From assembly GCA_903887775.1 (NCBI GenBank), contig CAISRB010000033.1, positions 326,858-390,857 on the forward strand: 64,000 nt of DNA. Reading direction: 5' to 3'. This document shows positions 34,788 through 43,388 of the stretch, piece after piece. The notes under the pieces were generated by a model. The model was not told the DNA's origin. It made no database searches and worked only from the letters and a program-made list of their open reading frames with translations. This DNA is from an uncultured Bacteroidales bacterium (GTDB lineage: Bacteria; Bacteroidota; Bacteroidia; Bacteroidales; FEN-979). The position numbers and the translations under genes are program-made. Within the stretch, counting starts at the first letter, position 1. The number at the start of each line of letters is the position of its first letter.

Positions 34788-36098
34788 ATGATGATCCTTA
34801 TCTATACCTCATCCGTACCCAATCGTTTAAGGTATATAAGCAGACTCTTATTTTTTGAACTGCTGGGCATGGAATGTGCTTTTACAACTTACAGGGATGA
34901 ATTTTCCTCATATCAGGGGCCAAAACTTGTTTACGCTCCCGCACCTCTTGATGGTGAACTTTTCATTGAATCAAAAAGTCTGTTGTTCGAGGATACTGTA
35001 TATCCGCTTGATCCGGGGATCAGTATTGAAAACGATATACCGGTTATCTTTCCAACGAATAATGAACGCTCTGCACTATCCTTTGATCCCTTTGCAGCCT
35101 CTTTCTATATGGTGAGCAGGTACGAGGAATACGAACAACATAAACATGATAACTTCGGCCGTTTTCCTGCCCAGGCATCAATTGCAATGAAGGGCGGGTT
35201 TCTGGAGATCCCCGTGGTGCATTTCTGGACTGACATGCTGGCCGGGGCGATAGGAAGAAAATTCCCGGGCTTGACGGTCAAAAGGCCTGATTACACTTAT
35301 ATTCCCACTATTGACATCGACCATGCCTTTGCATTCAAAGGTCGTAATTTTTATAGAACCGCGGGAGGAATTGCACGTTCGGCGATGAACGGACGATTTT
35401 ACGAATTGCTGACAAGATTTAAAGTCCTCTCAGGGGCTGAGGCAGACCCTTATGACACCTATGAATACATGCATCAGGTACATTCCCTGTACAACCTCAG
35501 TCCTTATTATTTTATCCTTTTTGCGGATTACGGGGGTGACGACAACAATATCGCCGTTACGGACAAGACATTCCATAAAATCCTGAGGGACCTTGACCGG
35601 GATAAGAAAGTCGGGATTCATCCGTCACTCTCATCCAGCAAACATCCTAAAAGATTTGATGAAGAACATTCGGGCCTGAGCCAGGTCCTTCAACGTGATG
35701 TCACCTTCAGCCGTCAGCATTTCATGAAGGTTTCTTTTCCTGCAACGTACCGGAACCTTGTGAATTCGGGCATTTCGGATGATTTCTCGATGGGATATGC
35801 TTCCCATCCGGGCTTCAGGAGCGGCATGGCAAGATCCTTCTTTTTTTTCGATCTCTCAAAGAATGAATTCGTTCCCTTGAAAATTCACCCGGTCACCCTG
35901 ATGGATGTAACAATGAAGGATTACTTACGTCTAAAGCCTGAAGAAAGTATTGAAACCATCCACCGCCTGATCTCTATGGTACGGTCGGTCGGAGGAGAGT
36001 TCATCAGCCTGTTTCATAATGAGACGTTTTCGGAGTATGGCCGGTGGCTGGGCTGGCGTAATATTTATGAAGATCTGCTGAGATTCGCAGTACAATAG
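34788..36098 (+). CDS. Polysaccharide deacetylase-family protein (DUF7033 type)
   Basis: A 436-residue protein with no signal peptide. The N-terminal half has YSSVPNRLRYI and FDPFAASFYMVSRYEEY, typical of a Bacteroidetes family fused before a NodB-like domain. The TIDIDHAFAFKGR segment looks like metal-binding motif 1. The end contains ISLFHNETFSEYGRW. It would act on a sugar precursor in the cytoplasm, but the reaction is not established. The FemAB-like gene follows by 3 bases. Confidence 0.72.
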   Translation: MMILIYTSSVPNRLRYISRLLFFELLGMECAFTTYRDEFSSYQGPKLVYAPAPLDGELFIESKSLLFEDTVYPLDPGISIENDIPVIFPTNNERSALSFDPFAASFYMVSRYEEYEQHKHDNFGRFPAQASIAMKGGFLEIPVVHFWTDMLAGAIGRKFPGLTVKRPDYTYIPTIDIDHAFAFKGRNFYRTAGGIARSAMNGRFYELLTRFKVLSGAEADPYDTYEYMHQVHSLYNLSPYYFILFADYGGDDNNIAVTDKTFHKILRDLDRDKKVGIHPSLSSSKHPKRFDEEHSGLSQVLQRDVTFSRQHFMKVSFPATYRNLVNSGISDDFSMGYASHPGFRSGMARSFFFFDLSKNEFVPLKIHPVTLMDVTMKDYLRLKPEESIETIHRLISMVRSVGGEFISLFHNETFSEYGRWLGWRNIYEDLLRFAVQ

Positions 36099-36101
36099 GA
36101 A

Positions 36102-37046
36102 ATGATCAGCTATTTAAAGAATCATGAGATTGACAGGGTAAGGTGGGATGAATGTATAAGCCATTCCCTGAACCGAAGGGTTTATGCCTTTTCATGGTAT
36201 CTGGATATTGTTGCACCCTTATGGGAAGCCCTGGTTTCAGATGATTATTCCTGTGTTTTTCCACTTCCGGCCGGCCAGAAAGCCGGTCTGCCGTATTTGT
36301 TTCAGCCTTTTTTTGCACAGCAACTGGGATTGTTTTCAAGCGGGCCAATCACTCCTGAGGTCTCAGGAATGTTCATGAAAGCCATTCCCTCCCGTTTCAG
36401 GTATATTGATATCCAGGTCACACCTGACTTTGAACCGGCAACCTTAGGTGTTGAGCTGATCCCAAGGGCTAATCATGAGCTGAATCTCAGTAAAACCTAT
36501 GATGAAATCAGTTCAGCCTATTCTCAGAATACGAGGAGGAATATTCGCAAGGCTATTGAATCGGGTGTGAACACCGGGCGCAATCTACGTGCAGATGAGC
36601 TGGTGTTAATGTTCCGTGAAAATTTTGGAGAGAAGGAGGGGAAGCTGCAGGATATTCATTATGAACGAATGGAAAAACTGATGAATGCCGGTTTAGGTAA
36701 AGGGTCTGGAAGTGTTCACGGAGCTTTTAATGAGATGGGCTTGTTATTATCTGCTGCTTTTTTTCTTTTTGACGGCAACAGGGTATATTTCCTGTTCGCG
36801 GCTTCAACGCCCGCGGCCCGGGAGAACGGAGCCATGTTCCTGCTGATCGATCAGTTCATCAGGGATCAGAACGGGAAAGCACTGATCCTTGATTTTGAGG
36901 GTGGGAATGATCTGAACCTGGGCAGGTTCTACAAAAGTTTCGGTGCGTCGGAAATACGTTATCACCGGCTTCTCAGGAACCATCTTCCTGCTTTTCTGAA
37001 CGCGGGATTAAAGCTGGGCAGGCTGATCAGGGAGAAATTAAAATAG
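36102..37046 (+). CDS. FemAB/GNAT-like acyltransferase
   Basis: A 314-residue protein with a double GNAT fold: YAFSWYLDIVAPLWEALV early, the SAYSQNTRRNIRKAIESG segment seen in FemAB-like proteins, and LDFEGGNDLNLGRFYKSFG late. Such proteins add aminoacyl or acetyl groups to cell-wall or polysaccharide precursors. It is 3 bases downstream of the deacetylase-like gene, and a joint role in sugar modification is an inference from that. Confidence 0.65.
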   Translation: MISYLKNHEIDRVRWDECISHSLNRRVYAFSWYLDIVAPLWEALVSDDYSCVFPLPAGQKAGLPYLFQPFFAQQLGLFSSGPITPEVSGMFMKAIPSRFRYIDIQVTPDFEPATLGVELIPRANHELNLSKTYDEISSAYSQNTRRNIRKAIESGVNTGRNLRADELVLMFRENFGEKEGKLQDIHYERMEKLMNAGLGKGSGSVHGAFNEMGLLLSAAFFLFDGNRVYFLFAASTPAARENGAMFLLIDQFIRDQNGKALILDFEGGNDLNLGRFYKSFGASEIRYHRLLRNHLPAFLNAGLKLGRLIREKLK

Positions 37047-37047
37047 G

Positions 37048-37055
37048 TACATTTG
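37048..37055 (+). promoter_or_regulatory. -7 box of upp
   Basis: TACATTTG is an exact -7 match 24 bases before the ATG at 37080. It overlaps the TTG at 37053, which rules that out as a start. Confidence 0.5.
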
Positions 37056-37079
37056 CAGCACAACATAAAAAACAAAACC

Positions 37080-37739
37080 ATGGTCCACGTTTTGTCAACT
37101 ACAGCTTCGGTACTGAACGTCTTTATATCGGAGATCAGGGATGCGGAAATCCAGAAAGACCGCCTGAGGTTCAGGTTCAATTTTGAACGTCTCGGTGAGA
37201 TCTTTGCTTATGAGATAAGCAGGCAGCTTGAGTATATAGAGAAAGAGGTAATAACGCCCCTTGGATTGGCTTCAGTACCCGTTCTCAGGGAAAATCCTGT
37301 GCTTGCATTGATACTGAGAGCCGGATTACCTTTTCACCAGGGGTTCCTGAATATTTTTGATCATGCCGACAGCGCTTTTGTTTCGGCTTACCGCAAAAGG
37401 CAGAAGGATGGATCTTTTACCATTAATGTGGAGTATTCACAGGTGCCCGACATCAATGACAAAGTACTTATTATCTGTGACATCATGCTTGCTTCCGGCA
37501 CATCCATGGTCAATACATACAGGCATCTGATGCTGAAAGGCAAACCAAAACATATCCATATTGTTTCAGTGCTTGCAAGCGAGGAAGGTCTCGATTATAT
37601 CAGAAAACATATTCCGCAGCAGAATCTTGACATCTGGGTTGGAGTGGTTGACGAAGAACTTACTGCACAATCTCTCATTGTGCCGGGTTTGGGTGATGCC
37701 GGTGACCTTGCTTACGGGAAAAAAGAAATCAATTTATGA
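37080..37739 (+). CDS. upp: Uracil phosphoribosyltransferase
   Basis: A 219-residue protein of the phosphoribosyltransferase fold. The PRPP-binding loop is VLIICDIMLASGTSM, and the uracil-binding end reads VPGLGDAGDLAYG, as in Upp. It makes UMP from uracil and PRPP in pyrimidine salvage. Start 37080 is chosen because of the -7 box just upstream. Its stop overlaps the start of an ABC permease gene (ATGA), an unusual pairing. Confidence 0.92.
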   Translation: MVHVLSTTASVLNVFISEIRDAEIQKDRLRFRFNFERLGEIFAYEISRQLEYIEKEVITPLGLASVPVLRENPVLALILRAGLPFHQGFLNIFDHADSAFVSAYRKRQKDGSFTINVEYSQVPDINDKVLIICDIMLASGTSMVNTYRHLMLKGKPKHIHIVSVLASEEGLDYIRKHIPQQNLDIWVGVVDEELTAQSLIVPGLGDAGDLAYGKKEINL

Positions 37740-38980
37740 AACACTCACTTGCACTTGAAAACGTAAGAATCTCGCTGGAGTCGATACGAAGCCATCTGTT
37801 GAGGACTATTCTTACAATTATGATTATAGCCTTCGGTATCATGGCCCTGGTGGGGATCCTTACAGCCACAGATTCGATCAAATACTACCTGACCCAAAAC
37901 TTCTCGATGATGGGAGCCAATACTTTTACCATCAGAAACCGCAGTATGAACATCCATATGGGGGGTGATAACCAGGTTCAGAAACGGTATGATCCCATCA
38001 CATATGCCCAGGCCATAGAGTTTAAAAAACGATTTACGATTCCTGCCAATACTTCCATATGGATGTTCGCGTCATTCGGAGTTACCCTGAAATATGGCTC
38101 TAACAAGACCAATCCGAATACGAGAGTGATGGGGACCGATGAGGATTATATCATTACTTCGGGAGATGAGATTGAGAGGGGGAGAAATTTTTCACAGAAT
38201 GAGATTGAGGAAGGCCTTTCGGTTTGCATTCTCGGATCTGAAGTTGTGAAAGCCATTTTTAAGAATAACGAAGATCCTTTGGATAAAGTCATTTCTATAG
38301 GGCCAGGTAAATACAGGGTAATAGGATTATTAAAGTCGAAAGGATCCAGTATGGGGTTCAGCGGAGACAAGAACAGCCTGATCCCATTGAACAACTGCAG
38401 GAAGGAATTTCCCCGCCCCAACCTTTCCTTCAATATCAACGTGATGGCCAAACGGCCTGATCTCGTTGACCCGGCAGTTGGAGAGGCCAGCGGCATTTTC
38501 CGCAGTATCCGGAAAGTCCCCGTAGGTATTGAGAACACCTTTGAGATTACGAAGAGCGATAATATTGCAAAGATGCTGATAGAGAATATCAGGTTTGTCA
38601 GCTATGCCGCAACTCTCATTGGCCTGATAACCCTGATGGGAGCAGCTATCGGCCTGATGAATATCATGTTGGTTTCAGTAACTGAAAGAACCCGTGAAAT
38701 CGGGATACGCAAGGCCATTGGAGCCACAAGGCGCGTGATCCGTAACCAGTTCCTTGTCGAAGCTGTCGTGATCGGCCAGCTGGGCGGTGCACTGGGAATC
38801 ACCCTTGGCATTCTTATCGGGAACGTGATCTCTTTGCTGATAGGCAGTGCATTTATTATCCCGTGGATCTGGATCATTACCGGGGTTGTCCTTTGTTTTG
38901 GAGTCGCTCTTGTTTCAGGTATCTTCCCTGCACAGAAAGCGGCAAACCTTGATCCGATCGAATCGCTTCGTTACGAATAA
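37736..38980 (+). CDS. MacB/FtsX-family ABC transporter permease
   Basis: A 414-residue membrane protein. A first transmembrane helix (about 22-44) is followed by a MacB-like periplasmic domain (residues about 50-280). Three more helices close it: VSYAATLIGLITLMGAAIGLMNIML, then VTERTREIGIRKAIGATRR (the coupling helix), and two at the end. It needs a separate ATPase, and none lies nearby. It starts inside the upp stop codon and is probably cotranslated. The substrate is unknown. Confidence 0.88.
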   Translation: MKHSLALENVRISLESIRSHLLRTILTIMIIAFGIMALVGILTATDSIKYYLTQNFSMMGANTFTIRNRSMNIHMGGDNQVQKRYDPITYAQAIEFKKRFTIPANTSIWMFASFGVTLKYGSNKTNPNTRVMGTDEDYIITSGDEIERGRNFSQNEIEEGLSVCILGSEVVKAIFKNNEDPLDKVISIGPGKYRVIGLLKSKGSSMGFSGDKNSLIPLNNCRKEFPRPNLSFNINVMAKRPDLVDPAVGEASGIFRSIRKVPVGIENTFEITKSDNIAKMLIENIRFVSYAATLIGLITLMGAAIGLMNIMLVSVTERTREIGIRKAIGATRRVIRNQFLVEAVVIGQLGGALGITLGILIGNVISLLIGSAFIIPWIWIITGVVLCFGVALVSGIFPAQKAANLDPIESLRYE

Positions 38981-38988
38981 TTTCTGTA

Positions 38989-40422
38989 ATGGATGTGAAG
39001 ACTGTCATATCCACCCTGGTGGAGGAGTTCCCTTATGAACCAACCGGCTGCCAGCGGAGGCTGATGGGTAACCTGGCCGTTTTCCTGACCCTTGGCTGGA
39101 AAAAATCGAACGCTGTCTTTGTCCTGAAAGGGTATGCAGGAACCGGTAAAACCACGGTAGTAAAAGCCCTTGTGAATGTTCTTCCCGGATTGGGTAAGCG
39201 TACAGTCCTGATGGCCCCTACGGGCAGGGCGGCCAAGGTGCTCTCGAGTTATACCGGCCTTCCCGCGCACACAATCCACCGGAAAATATATTTTGCATGG
39301 ACCTCCAGAGAAGGCAATATCGTGATGAGGCTTCAGAAAAATCACCATAAACATACCCTTTTTATTGTTGATGAGGCTTCGATGATCCCGCATTATACGA
39401 AGACTGATGGACAGCTGTTTTCGGCCAGGAACCTGCTTGACGACCTGTTCGCCTACGTTCAGTCCGGAGAGAACTGCAGGATACTCTTCATTGGTGACAC
39501 GGCCCAGTTGCCTCCCGTCGGTTTGGATGAGAGTCCGGCACTCGATACAACCTTTTTGAAGCAGGCATATAACCTCGAGATCGATGAAGATGAGCTCACA
39601 GAGGTGGTACGACAAAGCAGGGAATCGGGAATACTTGAAAATGCAACTCTGATCAGGGCTGAGATCCCGGAGAAACAGGTAAAGTTCCCCCTTTTCAACC
39701 TGAAAAATTTCAGTGATGTGATCAGGATAAACAGTTCCGAGCTTGAAGAGATGCTGAACAGAGCCTATTCCAATGCAGGAAAGGATAATAATGTAGTGAT
39801 CTGCCGGTCAAACAAAAGGGCCAATATTTTCAACCGGGAAATAAGGAACCGGATCCTGTTCCTTGATGGAGAGATCTCTACCGGAGATTATCTGATGGTG
39901 GTCAAGAATAATTATTTCTGGCTTCCGCCTGATTCGGCAGCCGGCTTTATTGCTAACGGGGACATTGTTGAGCTGACGAGGATTCGTAAAACGGAGGAGT
40001 TGTATGGATTCCGGTTCGCTGATGTCACAATCCGTTTCCTTGATTATCCGGAAGAAAAGGAAGTGGATGTCAGGATCATTCTTGACACCCTGATGACAGA
40101 TTCCCCGGCTCTCCCCCAGACGGAAAATAACAGGCTTTTTGAAACGGTAATGCAGGATTTTGCAGACCTCCCCACGAGAAAGGAAAAAGTTGAAAAAGTA
40201 AAATTAAGTCCTTATTTCAATGCCTTGCAGGTCAAATTTGCCTATGCCCTTACCTGCCATAAAACCCAGGGGGGGCAGTGGAACACTGTATTTATTGACC
40301 AGGGTTACCTGAGCGATAAGATGTTGAATACTGAATTTTTACGCTGGCTGTATACGGCTGTCACAAGGGCAACCCAGCAGCTGTACCTCGTGAATTTTGA
40401 GAACAGGTTCTTTCCCGAATAA
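38989..40422 (+). CDS. RecD-like ATP-dependent DNA helicase
   Basis: A 477-residue superfamily 1 helicase. Walker A is VLKGYAGTGKTT (45-56), motif Ia is LMAPTGRAAKVL, Walker B is TLFIVDEASMI, and motif III is LFIGDTAQLPPVG. The late TCHKTQGGQW is motif V-like and LYTAVTRA is motif VI. Such short RecD2-like proteins unwind DNA 5' to 3' in repair or recombination. It is 8 bases after the permease gene and could be part of that transcript. Confidence 0.88.
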   Translation: MDVKTVISTLVEEFPYEPTGCQRRLMGNLAVFLTLGWKKSNAVFVLKGYAGTGKTTVVKALVNVLPGLGKRTVLMAPTGRAAKVLSSYTGLPAHTIHRKIYFAWTSREGNIVMRLQKNHHKHTLFIVDEASMIPHYTKTDGQLFSARNLLDDLFAYVQSGENCRILFIGDTAQLPPVGLDESPALDTTFLKQAYNLEIDEDELTEVVRQSRESGILENATLIRAEIPEKQVKFPLFNLKNFSDVIRINSSELEEMLNRAYSNAGKDNNVVICRSNKRANIFNREIRNRILFLDGEISTGDYLMVVKNNYFWLPPDSAAGFIANGDIVELTRIRKTEELYGFRFADVTIRFLDYPEEKEVDVRIILDTLMTDSPALPQTENNRLFETVMQDFADLPTRKEKVEKVKLSPYFNALQVKFAYALTCHKTQGGQWNTVFIDQGYLSDKMLNTEFLRWLYTAVTRATQQLYLVNFENRFFPE

Positions 40423-40520
40423 CGAATTTGATGAGAATCTCCGGTCGATTTGTAACATTTTAAAACAGACTCCGTCTATAGTTGGTAATTTTTATATCCT
40501 CATTCTAAAATTATATACAC

Positions 40521-41459
40521 ATGAAAAGATCAGGTATTGTTTTATTATTTCTGCTGATGGCAGGATTGATTTCACTTTCAGGGTATGCACAGGATAGTAA
40601 AGAGCATAAGCATAATTGCGGCAGCGATTCCTCCGGATTTTCGATGCAGGGTATTACGATAAAGAAGATAGGAAAGGATTCGATGATAGTTTATGTCAGG
40701 ACAAAAGAAATGAAAAAGTGGAGTGAATTCCCCCCTAACCCCTTCTGCCATAAGAAAAAGTATAACGGGCACTGGGCCGGTGTGGAACTTGGAATAAATG
40801 GATACGTGAACAGCAATTTCAATATGAATTTCGATCCGAATTATCCCTATATGAATATGAATACAGCCCGTTCGATGGTTGTAAACCTGAACCCGTTCGA
40901 ATTTAATGTAAATCTTGTAAAGAACCATTTCGGCTTTACATCAGGACTTGGTTTTCAGTTAAGCAATTATTATTTCACCGGGAGTTACGTCATGATAGCC
41001 GACAGCGCCCAGCTTGTTGCTTATAAAATCAAGGATGCGAATAATAATTATGTTGGCCTGAAACAGGATAAACTCTTTGTTAGTTATCTGAATATCCCTC
41101 TGTTATTTGAGTTTCAGACAAACCCCAAACGTAACCTGAAGAGCTTCCATGTTTCGCTGGGTGTGATAGGAGGAGTGAGGTTATGCTCATATTCAAAGCA
41201 AAAATATAACAGTATTGATCAGACTTATTACCTTGTTGATGACAAAGGAAGCCGGTTAGCATCTTATTATGCAGGGGATAATGTGGTTCGTTCGCATGGA
41301 GCCTATCATTTGAGTCCTTTCAAACTTGATGCTTCCTTCAGGATAGGCTGGTCCTTCCTTAATTTATTTGCCACGTATGCACTTACGCCTATGTTTCAGA
41401 ATAACCAGGGTCCCGTACTTTACCCGTGGACTGTTGGGATAACATTGCTGGGATGGTAA
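40521..41459 (+). CDS. Outer membrane beta-barrel protein, PorT-like
   Basis: A 312-residue exported protein with a signal peptide ending GYAQ (residue 24). A His/Cys-rich linker (KEHKHNCGSD) follows. The rest has alternating strands: HWAGVELGINGY, GFTSGLGFQLSNYYF, SFHVSLGVIGGVRL, and a final WTVGITLLGW. It fits the small 8-stranded barrel class common in Bacteroidetes (outer_membrane_beta-barrel, PorT-like). The role is not known. Confidence 0.7.
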   Translation: MKRSGIVLLFLLMAGLISLSGYAQDSKEHKHNCGSDSSGFSMQGITIKKIGKDSMIVYVRTKEMKKWSEFPPNPFCHKKKYNGHWAGVELGINGYVNSNFNMNFDPNYPYMNMNTARSMVVNLNPFEFNVNLVKNHFGFTSGLGFQLSNYYFTGSYVMIADSAQLVAYKIKDANNNYVGLKQDKLFVSYLNIPLLFEFQTNPKRNLKSFHVSLGVIGGVRLCSYSKQKYNSIDQTYYLVDDKGSRLASYYAGDNVVRSHGAYHLSPFKLDASFRIGWSFLNLFATYALTPMFQNNQGPVLYPWTVGITLLGW

Positions 41460-41460
41460 C

Positions 41461-41517
41461 TGTGATTTACGATTTACAAAGTACGGTTTAACACTGAACG
41501 CTACAACGCTGAACGCT
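41461..41517 (-). repeat. GCGTT intergenic repeat, copy 3
   Basis: On the minus strand this reads GCGTTCAGCGTTGTAGCG, TTCAGTGTTAAACC and GTAAATCGTAAATC, in the same order as the 7369-7451 stretch after porV. It fills the gap between the 3' ends of the barrel protein and lepA. Confidence 0.7.
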
Positions 41518-43308
41518 TTATGAGTCTAATTTGAGAACTGCCAGGAAGGCTTTCTGGGGGACTTCCACATTGCCGATCTGCCGCATCCGTTTCTTACCTT
41601 TCTTCTGTTTCTCGAGGAGCTTGCGTTTACGGGTGATATCACCACCGTAACATTTGGCAGTGACATCTTTCCTGACTGCTTTTACGGTTTCGCGGGCGAT
41701 TATCTTTGCGCCAATGGCTGCCTGTATCGCAACATCGTATTGCTGGCGCGGGATGAATTCCTTGAGTTTTTCACAGAATTTCCGGCCGAATTCATAAGCG
41801 TTGTTGCGTGTGATCAGAGCCGATAAGGCATCCACGATTTCGCCGTTAAGAAGGATGTCAAGTTTTACCAGGTCTGCGTTCTGGTATCCGATAGGATGGT
41901 AGTCAAAGGAGGCATACCCTTTCGAAATACTTTTCAGCTTGTCATAAAAATCGAATACAATTTCACCAAGGGGTATATCTGCCGTAAGTTCAATGCGGTC
42001 GGTGGTCAGGTAAACCTGGTTTTTAAGTGTGCCCCTTTTATCCATGCAGAGTTTGATAATGGGGCCAATATATTCAGCCTTCGTAATGATATTTGCGGTT
42101 ATATAAGGCTCCTCTATATGCTCGATATAATTTGGCTCAGGAAGGCCCGATGGATTGTACACATCGAGCACATCTCCCTTATTGGTGAATACTTTATATG
42201 AAACGTTAGGTACCGTGTTGATCACGTTCATATCGAACTCCCTGTCGAGGCGCTCCTGAATAATCTCCATATGCAGAAGTCCGAGAAAGCCGCAGCGGAA
42301 GCCGAAACCCAGGGCTGCGGAAGCTTCCGGTTCGAACGAAAGAGAGGCATCGTTAAGTTTGAGCCGTTCGAGAGAATTCCGCAATTCTTCATAATCATCG
42401 GCATCGGTAGGATAAATCCCTGCAAATACCATGGGTTTCACCGGGCGGAAGCCCTCAATAGCCTGTTTACAGGGGTCGCCGACATGGGTGATTGTATCTC
42501 CCACCTGGACTTCCTTGCTTGATTTGATGCCTGAAATGATGTAGCCGACATCGCCTGTAAAAACCGCGTTCCTGGGTTCTTGTTTCAAACGCAATATCCC
42601 TACCTCATCTGCATGGTACTCCATGCCGGTAGCGTTAAACTTCACATGGTCCCCTTTACTGATACTTCCATTGAAAATCCTGAAGTACGCAATAACCCCG
42701 CGGAAGGAGTTATACAGGGAGTCAAAAATAAGGGCCTGGAGGGGAGCTTCTGGATCGCCTTTCGGAGCAGGTATTTTATTTACTATTTCTACCAGGATAC
42801 GGTCGATCCCGAAACCGGTTTTTGCACTTGCTTCAATGATCTCTTCACGGTCACAGCCCAGAAGATCCACGATCTGATCCTTTACTTCTTCTATCATTGC
42901 GGCATCCATATCGATCTTGTTCAGCACAGGGATAATCGTAAGGTTATGATCGATGGCCAGGTAAAGATTTGAGATCGTCTGGGCCTGGATGCCCTGGGTG
43001 GCGTCCACTACAAGCAGGGCGCCTTCACAGGCTGCTATTGCACGGGAAACTTCGTATGAAAAGTCAACATGCCCGGGAGTGTCGATAAGGTTCAGAACAT
43101 AATCCTGTCCCTCCTGTTTGTAGTCCATCTGGATGGCATGGCTTTTAATCGTAATCCCGCGTTCGCGTTCAAGGTCCATATCATCCAATACCTGGTTCTG
43201 ATAATCACGTTCGGATATGGCTCCTGTCGTCTCAAGAAGACGGTCGGCAAGAGTTGATTTCCCATGATCAATATGGGCGATAATACAGAAATTGCGGATG
43301 TTTTTCAC
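41518..43308 (-). CDS. lepA: Translation elongation factor 4 (LepA)
   Basis: A 596-residue ribosomal GTPase. The P-loop is AHIDHGKS (11-18), G3 is DTPGH and G4 is NKID. After domains II and III it has the LepA-specific C-terminal domain (end region [31 protein letters not shown]). It acts on stalled ribosomes by back-translocation. The start is GTG at 43308, because the protein family begins at MKNIRNF. A -7 box lies only five bases before it. Inverted GCGTT repeats lie on both sides of the gene. Confidence 0.96.
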   Translation of the reverse strand: MKNIRNFCIIAHIDHGKSTLADRLLETTGAISERDYQNQVLDDMDLERERGITIKSHAIQMDYKQEGQDYVLNLIDTPGHVDFSYEVSRAIAACEGALLVVDATQGIQAQTISNLYLAIDHNLTIIPVLNKIDMDAAMIEEVKDQIVDLLGCDREEIIEASAKTGFGIDRILVEIVNKIPAPKGDPEAPLQALIFDSLYNSFRGVIAYFRIFNGSISKGDHVKFNATGMEYHADEVGILRLKQEPRNAVFTGDVGYIISGIKSSKEVQVGDTITHVGDPCKQAIEGFRPVKPMVFAGIYPTDADDYEELRNSLERLKLNDASLSFEPEASAALGFGFRCGFLGLLHMEIIQERLDREFDMNVINTVPNVSYKVFTNKGDVLDVYNPSGLPEPNYIEHIEEPYITANIITKAEYIGPIIKLCMDKRGTLKNQVYLTTDRIELTADIPLGEIVFDFYDKLKSISKGYASFDYHPIGYQNADLVKLDILLNGEIVDALSALITRNNAYEFGRKFCEKLKEFIPRQQYDVAIQAAIGAKIIARETVKAVRKDVTAKCYGGDITRKRKLLEKQKKGKKRMRQIGNVEVPQKAFLAVLKLDS

Positions 43309-43313
43309 GGGTG

Positions 43314-43321
43314 CAAAGGTA
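43314..43321 (-). promoter_or_regulatory. -7 box next to the lepA GTG
   Basis: TACCTTTG on the minus strand is an exact -7 match that ends five bases before the GTG start of lepA, so the mRNA would have almost no leader. Confidence 0.45.
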
Positions 43322-43336
43322 GGGAAAAATTATGGA

Positions 43337-43377
43337 ATGCTGTTGCGTTATGGCGTTCAGCGTTCAGCGCTATAGCG
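43337..43377 (+). repeat. GCGTT intergenic repeat, copy 4
   Basis: TTGCGTTATGGCGTTCAGCG and TTCAGCGCTATAGCGATT follow in plus orientation between lepA and the type B cargo gene. The word GCGTTATGGCGTT is shared with the copy at 7334. Confidence 0.7.
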
Positions 43378-43388
43378 ATTTGTGGTAT

